NCBI GenBank assembly: GCA_016707205.1
Contig: JADJHZ010000008.1
Coordinates: 124,001-188,000, forward strand
From: Haliscomenobacter sp.
GTDB lineage: Bacteria; Bacteroidota; Bacteroidia; Chitinophagales; Saprospiraceae
Reading direction: 5' to 3'
Length of the DNA: 64,000 nt
Notes under the pieces: generated by a model
What the model was told of the DNA's origin: nothing
Seen by the model: only the letters and a program-made list of their open reading frames with translations
Databases searched by the model: none
Shown: one piece after another, positions 19,402 through 26,652 of the stretch
How the letters are laid out: each line of letters starts with the position of its first letter
How positions within the stretch are numbered: position 1 is the stretch's first letter
Program-made: the position numbers and the translations under genes

Positions 19402-19461
19402 CTACTTCTTCTTGGGCGCGATGATGTCCACCACGATCGGCCCCTTTGCCGTCTTTTTCAT
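19402..19461 (-). CDS. Possible 19-residue peptide
   Basis: ATG to TAG encodes MKKTAKGPIVVDIIAPKKK. Sixteen of the 18 codons after the ATG end in G or C, as in the neighbouring real genes, although the surrounding DNA is AT-rich; this is the main evidence. The peptide has a hydrophobic core (PIVVDIIAP) flanked by lysines. The leader is A-rich, as usual in this phylum. Open sequence continues past the TAG in other frames with similar codon use (for example VCLPERGMRIPDRWQKRG), so it could instead be the 5' end of a slightly longer small protein interrupted by an indel. Function unknown. Confidence 0.35.
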   Translation of the reverse strand: MKKTAKGPIVVDIIAPKKK

Positions 19462-19723
19462 TGTATGATTTGTTTTAATGTGTAACTGGTTCAAAAATAA
19501 GCCAGCTACCCGGGACGGCTACAGACAGAAATAGCGATTTTTATTTATGTGATTTTTTTATCTTTATAAACGGTTCGATTCATTAACTTCTGATTATCAA
19601 TTTTTTACACAACACTACTTTTTATTTTGCCCGCATATTTTATCTTTTTTAAACTTCTTTTTTAGCTAAAAATCAGGCGATTTAATATGTAAAAATATTA
19701 CATGCTTTAGGTGAGACGAAAAA

Positions 19724-19755
19724 AAGGGAGGATACCCCTTCGGATATCCCCCCTT
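19724..19755 (-). terminator. Intrinsic terminator downstream of the 20068 gene
   Basis: AAGGGAGGATA and TATCCCCCCTT form an 11-bp stem with one mismatch. On the minus strand the hairpin runs into seven Ts followed by CG. It lies about 310 bases beyond the stop codon of the helical-repeat gene and would end that transcript or a shorter RNA made from the gap. Confidence 0.5.
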
Positions 19756-19829
19756 CCATGTAGTTGTTTGTTTGACGTTCGTTTGTTTTCCGTAGTAAAA
19801 AGCCTTATGGACAAATAATGTCAATGATA

Positions 19830-19896
19830 ATCCTCGGTTTCATAGCGTACCTGCTTTTAGTGTTTCAAAATAGTGCGGTACAAACCTACCGAGGAT
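19830..19896. other. Nested inverted repeat, possible structured RNA
   Basis: Outer arms ATCCTCGGT (19830-19838) and ACCGAGGAT (19888-19896) are perfectly complementary. Inside them GTACC (19847-19851) pairs with GGTAC (19777+100, i.e. 19877-19881). The result would be a 67-base stem with an internal loop and an AU-rich apical loop. No known RNA family is recognised. Confidence 0.35.
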
Positions 19897-20067
19897 CTAC
19901 CTTATTTTTAAGGACAGTTTACAAATTATTTATTTTAATAATATGTTTTAAAATATCTGAATAACAAATACAAATAATTGATTTTAAATTTATTAAAAAA
20001 ATGAATTATTTTATATCTTGAATAATTTCATAAATAAAACGATCTTTTTACTCGACGCATTTCAGGA

Positions 20068-21606
20068 TCAGGCTTTGATACGGGAGCGGTGATGGGTGTT
20101 CTCCAGCGTGTTAACAACAAACTCCCAGAGATCTTCGTAGGGGATGACCTCCACTTCATAGGATTGAGCGGCGAGATTCTGAGGGAATTCCTCCATTTTC
20201 CTGAAGTACTTTTCCGCTTTGCGCAAGACGGCAGCGCGGTGGAAGCTGTTCTCCGGAATAGTCAGCAGCATTTTGATGAAGGAGTTGCTGCGGAAGGTTT
20301 CGTCCTGGCGCAGGTACCGGAAACAGTATTTGTTGATGGCTTCGATCCGGTCGATGGCCAGGTCGAATTGCTTGCTATGGACCATAAACAGGATCTGGAT
20401 GACCAGGATAGGGATGTTCATTCCGCGGCGGTCCTGGGAGAAGATGGGCGTTTCGTTGAGGAACTTGTTCATGCGGAAGCGGGCGAAAAAGGCCTCGCCT
20501 TTTTTGTCTACGACGACCTTCTGGAGAGCGATCAGGTAGTAGAGGTACGCTTCGTATATCTTCCAGATTTCCACTAAAGAAGGCGGGAGAAACTTGAACC
20601 GCTTGTGTTCCATGGTCTGCAGGAACACCTCGTAGGCGTCCTGGTAGTTGCGGGTGTGCATGGAGAGCACAAAATACAGCTCCTGGTACTTGAACCAGTT
20701 AAAGGACCCTTCATCGAGATAGGCCAGGCACTGTTCGGCCGCAACTTTCCCCTGGGCGTAGTTTCGCAACTGCGTATAGCAGATCAGTTCCTGATAGTAA
20801 CAGATCTGGATAGGTACATTCGCGTCGTAGGGCTTGGCAAAGAATAGCTGCAGGTATTCTTCGCATACCTCGATCGTTTTTTGCAGGTCATTCAGGCTGG
20901 TATACATTTCCAGCTTGATCAGCATCACGCAAAGCTGGAGGCGGTAGGTGGGGTGATCCGCGAGGAGGGGCTCCAGCTCGTCCAGCATCTGCCGGGCCTT
21001 TTCGGCGGTGTCTGATGCCAGAGCGCGGCTTTTGACGTAGTGGAGCACCAGTTCGATATAATATCCTTCTGCTTTGTTTTCTTCCCGAAGCGTGGCGTCG
21101 TACTTCAGGAAAAGCCGGTTGTACTCGTCGAACTTTTTTTGGCTTCCTTCCCGGGTGCCGTAATGGAGGCGGAGGATACGGAGCACATCGACAGCGAGGT
21201 CGATAAACTCGAACTTCAAGGCCGCGTTGAGCACTTTTTTGCACAGGTCGATCCCGATGGCATAGGCGTTCTTACCCAGCAGGATCTTGGCGGCAGCCCA
21301 ATCTTTATACGCTTTATAGTAGGCTTTCTGGCGGTCGTTGTATTCCGACTTTCGGACGTCGAAAAAGAAAACCGAATTGATGAGCTGGTCGCGAAGGGTC
21401 CGGCGCAAACTCTGATAGGCTGCCCCGTTGCTGTCGCCTAATTTAAGCTGTTCGGCTGCGGTGCGGTCGTCCTGAAAGTCCCCCCGAACGATGCCGTCAT
21501 ACAGCCCCTGGAGTAGATGTTCTTGTTGCCCTGGCCCGGATAAAAACCCGGGATACCCCAAGCTGTTATGGTGGACCATGAGCACAAGTTCTTGTAATGC
21601 TCGCAT
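20068..21606 (-). CDS. Unrecognised helical-repeat protein, 512 aa
   Basis: The protein is almost entirely alpha-helical, with TPR-like spacing of aromatic and small residues (for example AAKILLGKNAYAIGIDLCKK, CYTQLRNYAQGKVAAEQCLA, YQELYFVLSMHTRNYQDAYE). There is no signal peptide, so it is probably cytoplasmic. I start it at the ATG at 21606 (MRALQELVLMVHHN); the frame stays open to 21714, but that part (DFFLLLVYKKISHVI) looks like translated AT-rich leader. Proteins of this size and type recur in Saprospiria without an assigned function; a scaffold role is only inferred. It is transcribed divergently from the LytTR regulator at 21852, with 245 AT-rich bases between the starts. Confidence 0.75.
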   Translation of the reverse strand: MRALQELVLMVHHNSLGYPGFLSGPGQQEHLLQGLYDGIVRGDFQDDRTAAEQLKLGDSNGAAYQSLRRTLRDQLINSVFFFDVRKSEYNDRQKAYYKAYKDWAAAKILLGKNAYAIGIDLCKKVLNAALKFEFIDLAVDVLRILRLHYGTREGSQKKFDEYNRLFLKYDATLREENKAEGYYIELVLHYVKSRALASDTAEKARQMLDELEPLLADHPTYRLQLCVMLIKLEMYTSLNDLQKTIEVCEEYLQLFFAKPYDANVPIQICYYQELICYTQLRNYAQGKVAAEQCLAYLDEGSFNWFKYQELYFVLSMHTRNYQDAYEVFLQTMEHKRFKFLPPSLVEIWKIYEAYLYYLIALQKVVVDKKGEAFFARFRMNKFLNETPIFSQDRRGMNIPILVIQILFMVHSKQFDLAIDRIEAINKYCFRYLRQDETFRSNSFIKMLLTIPENSFHRAAVLRKAEKYFRKMEEFPQNLAAQSYEVEVIPYEDLWEFVVNTLENTHHRSRIKA

Positions 21607-21851
21607 ATTTTCTCGTAGATTATGATTTGTTTGCGGGGGACTATGCTGTATTATTACATGGCTTATTTTTTTATATACCAATAACAAGAAAAAATCGATT
21701 TTCCTGTCATCCAAATGATACTCTTAATAAATTAGGAAGCACGCTCGAATAGCCTTCTCAATAGCGTAGAGCAAATGTAAATGATTGCATTGAATTTATC
21801 CTGTCTTTTTTAATACTTTTTTATATTAAGATGTAAACTATTGTCGCCAAA

Positions 21852-22610
21852 ATGAACATCCTGATTATCGAAGACGAGCTTCCGGCCTCCAAACGCCTTT
21901 CGTCTCTACTTGTTCAATTCCGCCCTCAGGCGCAGATTCTGGCCGCTCTGGACTCGGTGAAAGCCGCCGTCCAATGGCTCCAGCAGCATCCCGCCCCGGA
22001 TCTTATTTTCCTGGATATCCACCTGGGCGACGGGCTCTGCTTCGAGATTTTCCGGCAAATTCAGGTCCGGTCCCCTGCGATCTTTACCACCGCCTACGAC
22101 CAGTATACCCTCCAGGCCTTCAAGCTCAACAGCATCGATTATCTTTTGAAACCCATCGACCCCGAAGAGCTCCAGGCTGCCCTGCTGAAATACGATCAAC
22201 TCCACGGCCACACCATTAGCTACGACCCGCAAATAATCCAGCAATTCATTCAAGGAATGCAACAGCCGGAATACAAAGCCCGGTTTCTGGTCAAAATGGG
22301 CAATACCCTCGGTTTCGTCCCGGTGCAGGACATGCGGTACTTTTACTCGGAAGATGGCCTGGTGTTCGGCCGGATCGCGGAGGGAAAGAAATATGCCCTG
22401 GATTATACCCTGGAAAGCCTGGAAACCCTCCTCAACCCCCGGGAGTTTTTTCGCATCAACCGAAAAGTAATCCTTCAGGCGAATTCGGTTTCCCGCATTC
22501 ACCCCTACTTCAATAACCGCCTCAAACTGGACGTACTTCCCGCGCCGGATTTCGAGGTCGTCGTCAGCCGGGAGCGGGCGTCGGCGTTTAAGGAGTGGAT
22601 GGATTTGTAA
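21852..22610 (+). CDS. LytTR-family response regulator
   Basis: A two-domain transcriptional regulator of 252 residues. Residues 1-115 form a receiver domain: acidic pocket E7/D8, phospho-acceptor D55 in LIFLDIHLGDG, and the conserved Lys-Pro in YLLKPID. The last 100 residues form a LytTR DNA-binding domain (RFLVKMGNTLGFVPVQDMRY, FFRINRKVILQANSVSRI). Such regulators are usually paired with membrane histidine kinases of the LytS type. None is adjacent, but one lies at 49234-50313 in this window. The gene is transcribed alone; its 3' end faces the acyl-CoA dehydrogenase gene across a hairpin. Confidence 0.93.
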   Translation: MNILIIEDELPASKRLSSLLVQFRPQAQILAALDSVKAAVQWLQQHPAPDLIFLDIHLGDGLCFEIFRQIQVRSPAIFTTAYDQYTLQAFKLNSIDYLLKPIDPEELQAALLKYDQLHGHTISYDPQIIQQFIQGMQQPEYKARFLVKMGNTLGFVPVQDMRYFYSEDGLVFGRIAEGKKYALDYTLESLETLLNPREFFRINRKVILQANSVSRIHPYFNNRLKLDVLPAPDFEVVVSRERASAFKEWMDL

Positions 22611-22707
22611 AGTGTTGAAGGGGTTGGGGCGTTGGGGCGCGGGGTGTACGCCGGTCAGGGGACCGGCAGATAGTTCCGCGAGGAATTTGAGAATTCCTGC
22701 GAACAGG

Positions 22708-22740
22708 GTAGCGAAGTAGCTAAGTTCGTTACTTCGCTAC
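22708..22740. terminator. Bidirectional hairpin built of octamer repeats
   Basis: GTAGCGAAGTA and TACTTCGCTAC form a perfect 11-bp stem with an 11-base loop between two convergent genes (response regulator and acyl-CoA dehydrogenase). The arms consist of GTARCGAA octamers, and further rc units (TTCGCTAC, TTCGTTAC) follow to 22756. CGTTGGGG octamers lie at about 22620-22645. Confidence 0.6.
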
Positions 22741-22758
22741 TTCGCTACTTCGTTACTC

Positions 22759-24558
22759 TCAAAAACAATATGCGTTTGCCTCAATCAGAACAGAAGCGAT
22801 TTTCCGGCGCAAGGCCATCACATTCCGGGGCGGATATTTGGCGAAACGCTTGAGGCCCATGAGGAAGGTGCGCAGCAGGTCGCCTTCAGCAAAGGCGGTC
22901 AGGGCGTCGGTAGCAGATTTCTGAATTCGGAAACCGGCGTCGTGGAAGTACGTCTGGAGGATGGCGTCGTAAATTTCCTGGTCTATGGGCGTTTCCATCG
23001 AGGAAAGTTTCTCTACCCGGAGCAGGAGCGATTCGGCTGCAAACAGTTCAATCATCATATCGGCGAGGCTCATCAGGACTTCCTGAGCTTCTTTGAGGTT
23101 TAGTTTTCCGTCCATTTGCATCTTTGCCGCCGCTCCTGCAGTCATCAGCGTAATTTTCTTGAAATCCTCCAGGGCCTTCTTCTCTTCGCCATAAGCGCCG
23201 GTTACCGCTTCCATAGAAGGCATAGAAGCCAGTTCTTTCTGGACGGCCCATGCGGGACCAACCAAATCGATAGCCCCTTTCATGGCGCGCTTGAACAGCA
23301 TGTCCACCGTAAGCATGCGGTTGATCTCGTTGGTGCCTTCGAAGATGCGATTGATCCGGGCGTCGCGGTAAGCGCGGGCGGCAGGGGCTTCTTCGGAATA
23401 GCCCATTCCGCCGTATATCTGGACCATTTCATCGACGACGTAATCCAGGGCTTCCGAGCCTGCGACTTTCAGGATAGCGCACTCAATGGCGTATTCTTCG
23501 GCAGCGATCTGGCGGGCCTGGGCGTAGGAGGCGCCGGCGTGCATGGCCTCCTGGGCTTTGAGTTCCAGCAGGTTGGACACCCGGTAAATGGCGCTTTCCA
23601 CGGCAAAGGTACGGATGGCTTGTTCGGCCAGTTTGTGCTGAATAGCGCCAAAATGCGCAATAGGTTCTCCAAACTGGACCCGTTCGTTGGCGTATTGCAC
23701 CGAAAGCGCAGCGACCTTTTTAGCTCCGCCCATCACGCCTACGCCCAGCTTAAACCGGCCAACGTTCAGGACGTTGAACGCGATCAAGTGCCCTTTCCCG
23801 ATTTCGCCCAGGAGGTTTTCTGCCGGCACGTGCACGTTTTCAAAAAATACCTGGCGGGTCGAAGAGCCTTTGATCCCCAGTTTGTTCTCTTCTGCGCCGA
23901 AGGTCAGGCCTTCGGAGTTGCGCTCCACGATAAAGCAGGTAAACTTGTCGCCCCCGATTTTGGCAAAAACTACAAACAGATCAGCAAACCCGGAGTTGGT
24001 GATCCACATTTTCTGCCCGTTCAGCACGTAAAATTGCCCGTCGGTCGTAAGATCCGCGCGGGTTTTGGCGGCCAGGGCGTCCGATCCGGAGCCCGGCTCC
24101 GTAAGGCAATAGGCTGCTTTGAGCGCTCCGGAGATCAACCCGGGCAGGTATTTTTGTTTCTGCGCTTCCGTTCCATAATACAGGATCGGCAGCATGCCAA
24201 TCCCGGTATGGGCGGAAAAGGAAACGGAGAAAGAGCCCGAGGCGCCCATTTCCTCCGTAATAAAGGAATTGGTATTGTTGTCCAGCGCGATCCCCCCATA
24301 CGCTTCCGGCATGTGGGCGCCGACGATGCCCAGTTCCGCGAGTTTTTTAATCAACCCCGGCGTAAACCCATCTTCCTGCTTGTCGATGCGTTCCCAGTTC
24401 GGGATAATCTCCGTATGAACAAACTCCCGGACGGTTTCCCGGATCATGCGTTGTTCTTCCGTGATCTCTTCGGGAATGAATACGTCTGCCGGCTGGGAAT
24501 TGCGGATTAAAAACTCGCCTCCGCGAAGCGCGACCTGATTTAGGATGGTATCTTGCAT
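22759..24558 (-). CDS. Acyl-CoA dehydrogenase (VLCAD/ACAD9-like, long form)
   Basis: A flavoprotein that would carry out the first, FAD-dependent step of fatty acid beta-oxidation. It has 599 residues, close to the 600-residue long form rather than the 380-residue short forms. Visible motifs are TEEQRMIRETVREFV at the N-terminus, AAYCLTEPGSGSDALAAKT and WITNSGFADLFVVFAK in the middle domain, MVQIYGGMGYSEEAPAARAY, and IFEGTNEINRM, whose Glu corresponds to the usual catalytic base. About 160 further residues form the extra helical C-terminal domain. No electron-transfer flavoprotein genes are nearby. It is divergent from the P450 gene, and the shared intergenic region holds two palindromes that may control both. 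Confidence 0.93.
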   Translation of the reverse strand: MQDTILNQVALRGGEFLIRNSQPADVFIPEEITEEQRMIRETVREFVHTEIIPNWERIDKQEDGFTPGLIKKLAELGIVGAHMPEAYGGIALDNNTNSFITEEMGASGSFSVSFSAHTGIGMLPILYYGTEAQKQKYLPGLISGALKAAYCLTEPGSGSDALAAKTRADLTTDGQFYVLNGQKMWITNSGFADLFVVFAKIGGDKFTCFIVERNSEGLTFGAEENKLGIKGSSTRQVFFENVHVPAENLLGEIGKGHLIAFNVLNVGRFKLGVGVMGGAKKVAALSVQYANERVQFGEPIAHFGAIQHKLAEQAIRTFAVESAIYRVSNLLELKAQEAMHAGASYAQARQIAAEEYAIECAILKVAGSEALDYVVDEMVQIYGGMGYSEEAPAARAYRDARINRIFEGTNEINRMLTVDMLFKRAMKGAIDLVGPAWAVQKELASMPSMEAVTGAYGEEKKALEDFKKITLMTAGAAAKMQMDGKLNLKEAQEVLMSLADMMIELFAAESLLLRVEKLSSMETPIDQEIYDAILQTYFHDAGFRIQKSATDALTAFAEGDLLRTFLMGLKRFAKYPPRNVMALRRKIASVLIEANAYCF

Positions 24559-24578
24559 AGTGGAAACAATATTAACAT

Positions 24579-24594
24579 TAGCGAATATTCGCTA
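24579..24594. promoter_or_regulatory. Operator-like perfect palindrome, copy 1
   Basis: TAGCGAATATTCGCTA is a 16-base perfect palindrome 21 bases upstream of the acyl-CoA dehydrogenase start. It has the size and symmetry of a dimeric repressor site. A near-identical copy lies 63 bases away. Confidence 0.6.
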
Positions 24595-24641
24595 CAAAAG
24601 TAACGCATTATTTGCTTCGTGTAAAGATGGTTGTCTATTTT

Positions 24642-24657
24642 TTGCGAAAATTCGCTA
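24642..24657. promoter_or_regulatory. Operator-like palindrome, copy 2
   Basis: TTGCGAAAATTCGCTA matches the first copy at 14 of 16 positions, with a perfect core GCGAAAATTCGC. It ends 18 bases before the P450 ATG at 24676. No regulator gene lies next to the pair. Confidence 0.6.
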
Positions 24658-24675
24658 AAACAATCCAAAAAAACC

Positions 24676-26022
24676 ATGCAAACGCCAATCCAGGAAATTC
24701 CCCGATGGAAAACGTTGCTTAACTCCCTCCGTTTTTTGAAAGATCCTATCCCCTTGCTCAACGAAAACCAGTCCCGGTATGGCCAGACGTACCGCTTTTA
24801 CCTGGGGGGGCTCTATCCTGCGCTGTTCACCGCAGATCCGGGGTTGATCCAGTACGTGCTTCAGAAAAACCACCGCAACTACAAGAAATCGCCTGCTCAT
24901 TTTGAAAAACTGGCGCATTTCCTGGGCAGGGGTTTGCTAACCAGCGACGGCGCCTACTGGCTTCGGCAGCGCAGGCTGATCCAGCCGGGGTTTCATCGCG
25001 CCCGGCTGGAAGGTCTCACCTCTCTGATGCAGGAGGTAATCGACGAGCGCCTCCGCTTGCTGGATGCCCGCGTGGAAGCTGGTCCGGTGGATATCTATCG
25101 CGAGATGCTGGACCTGGCGTTCCGGATCATCGCCCGGTCTATTTTCAGCGTAGATCTTCCGGATGACGTATTGGAGCGCTTAGGCCTCCAGATCACGCAA
25201 TTGCAGGAAATGGTGATCCGCCAGATCCGTCAGCCTTTTCTGGAGCCCTGGTTCCGCCTGAGCGGAGAGATCCGGAAGCACGAGCGCATTGCCGCCGACC
25301 TCGACGCCATTATCCTGAGGTACATACGGGAACGGCGTGCCGATACCGCCATCTACAACGATCTGCTCCAAATGCTGTTGGACGCCAAGTACGAAGACAC
25401 CGGAGAGGGCATGACCGAGCAGCAACTGCTCGATGAGTTGAAGATCCTGTTCGTGGCCGGCCACGAAACCTCGGCGAATGCGCTTGCCTGGACCTGGTAT
25501 CTGCTGGCGCAGCACCCGGAGGTTGCCGATAGGGCAAGGCAGGAGATCGAAACCGTGCTGAAGGGAGCGCCGGCTTCATTTAGCGCCCTTCCTCAGCTTA
25601 ATTATACTACCCAGATCATCGAGGAAAGCATGCGCTTATATCCGCCAGCCTGGATCACCGACCGGATGGCGGTGGAGGACGATGCCTTTCAGGGGGTCGC
25701 CATTCCGAAGGGGACGTATATCGTTACCTATTTTTATGGAGTACACCATGCCCCCGAATTTTGGGAAAACCCGGAACAATTCCAACCTGAACGCTTTGAC
25801 GCCCAAAGGGTCAAAAAGCACACCCCCGGGGCATACCTTCCTTTTGGAGCCGGCCCCCGCCTTTGCATCGGCAACCATTTCGCCATGATGGAAATGCAAT
25901 TGGTTTTGGCGGCTATGCTGCCCCGCTACCGCATGGCGCCGACGCCTGGGCGCAGCGTATCGGCAGAACCCCTGGTTACGTTGAGACCCAAGGATGGGAT
26001 TTGGTTAAATCTGGAAAAATAG
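24676..26022 (+). CDS. Cytochrome P450
   Basis: A haem-thiolate monooxygenase of 448 residues. The I-helix oxygen-binding motif is VAGHETSANALAW, the ExxR motif is ESMR in IIEESMRLYPPAW, and the haem loop is FGAGPRLCIGNHFA with the ligand Cys. There is no N-terminal membrane anchor, so it should be soluble and need separate redox partners, which are not in the window. I prefer the ATG at 24676 (MQTPIQEIPRW) over 24631, because the upstream start would place the second palindrome inside the gene. The ligand is unknown; the divergent acyl-CoA dehydrogenase and shared operators make a fatty-acid-like substrate plausible, as inference only. Confidence 0.93.
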   Translation: MQTPIQEIPRWKTLLNSLRFLKDPIPLLNENQSRYGQTYRFYLGGLYPALFTADPGLIQYVLQKNHRNYKKSPAHFEKLAHFLGRGLLTSDGAYWLRQRRLIQPGFHRARLEGLTSLMQEVIDERLRLLDARVEAGPVDIYREMLDLAFRIIARSIFSVDLPDDVLERLGLQITQLQEMVIRQIRQPFLEPWFRLSGEIRKHERIAADLDAIILRYIRERRADTAIYNDLLQMLLDAKYEDTGEGMTEQQLLDELKILFVAGHETSANALAWTWYLLAQHPEVADRARQEIETVLKGAPASFSALPQLNYTTQIIEESMRLYPPAWITDRMAVEDDAFQGVAIPKGTYIVTYFYGVHHAPEFWENPEQFQPERFDAQRVKKHTPGAYLPFGAGPRLCIGNHFAMMEMQLVLAAMLPRYRMAPTPGRSVSAEPLVTLRPKDGIWLNLEK

Positions 26023-26042
26023 AATAACGGGCAGTGGGGGGT

Positions 26043-26115
26043 GAGGCGGAGCCTCGTGGAGATACAGGGCACGAGGCGGAGCCTCTTAAAGGTACAGGGC
26101 ACGAGGCGGAGCCTC
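26043..26115. repeat. Three 30-bp direct repeats with hairpins
   Basis: GAGGCGGAGCCTC occurs at 26043-26055, 26073-26085 and 26103-26115, separated by related spacers containing TACAGGGCAC. Each copy can form a 5-bp stem (GAGGC/GCCTC). The block lies between the convergent P450 and 26196 genes. CGCCAGTTGGAGC also occurs twice just after it. Confidence 0.65.
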
Positions 26116-26195
26116 GCGCCAGTTGGAGCGTCTGGAGCGGAGCCCACAGACGCTAAGGTCTGGGAATGCTCACGCCAGTTGGAGCAAGGTTGGTC

Positions 26196-26600
26196 CTAAT
26201 CTTTAACGGGGTCCACCTTGTACACCAGGTACTCCGTTTTCCCTTGCCAGGGCATGACTTTGAGCTTCTGGCGGTAATAGAGTTTTACCCGGCTCCCTTC
26301 GCTGTTGCTGATCTGGTCGTATATGGCGCCTTTGCTAACGGAGAAGTCCCAGGTTTTCACGGCCAGGTCGTTGCGGGTAGCCAGGTTGAGAGTGCCTTCA
26401 AAGGTTTTGAAAATCATGCCTTTGTAGCTGATCTTCATGACATACCCTATCCGGGTCCCTTTGCTGTAGGTATAGTTACACACCACGAAGTACCCTGCCA
26501 GGCCCAGGATGCCTATCAGGAGGACATAAAGGCCAAGCCGCTTAAGCCGTTTTTTAATCCCTTGTTTTCCTTCCTGGACGATTTGATCGAATTCGCTCAT
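26196..26600 (-). CDS. Small membrane protein, 134 aa, function unknown
   Basis: A cytoplasmic N-terminus (MSEFDQIVQEGKQGIKKRLK) is followed by one transmembrane helix at about residues 22-43 (LGLYVLLIGILGLAGYFVVC). The C-terminal domain is beta-rich and probably periplasmic (GTRIGYVMKISYKGMIFKTF, VKLYYRQKLKVMPWQGKTEY). Homologous small single-pass proteins are common in Bacteroidota, some under misleading enzyme names; I assign no function. It stands 53 bases downstream of the SWIM-family gene on the same strand and may be its last co-transcribed partner. Confidence 0.8.
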   Translation of the reverse strand: MSEFDQIVQEGKQGIKKRLKRLGLYVLLIGILGLAGYFVVCNYTYSKGTRIGYVMKISYKGMIFKTFEGTLNLATRNDLAVKTWDFSVSKGAIYDQISNSEGSRVKLYYRQKLKVMPWQGKTEYLVYKVDPVKD

Positions 26601-26652
26601 TGCCGGATGTTTGTTGCTGAGTTTGTATTTCAGTGGATAAAGTTACCTCTTT

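Larger units (their letters stand above)
18675..20067. other. AT-rich gap with hairpins and little coding signal
   Basis: These 1.4 kb separate the giant adhesin gene from the helical-repeat gene at 20068. The stretch contains several hairpins (18845-18867, 18940-18957, 19724-19755, 19830-19896), one small ORF with strong codon bias (19402-19461) and two GC-richer islands (about 18960-19210 and 19340-19440). Short frames such as MNKQFIASPLDYLKPKGRRL at 19019-19087 (plus) are open but too short to call. I see no tRNA, insertion sequence or recognisable gene remnant. Confidence 0.6.

Noticed and set aside
23116..24510. Long plus-strand frame opposite the acyl-CoA dehydrogenase
   Set aside because: The minus strand encodes a complete, motif-rich enzyme; the plus frame has none.
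26043..26115. Possible CRISPR array
   Set aside because: Only three units, with spacers similar to each other and no cas genes nearby.
25926..26147. Minus-strand frame with repeated RLRLVPC
   Set aside because: The apparent peptide repeat is simply translation of the 30-base DNA repeat between convergent genes.
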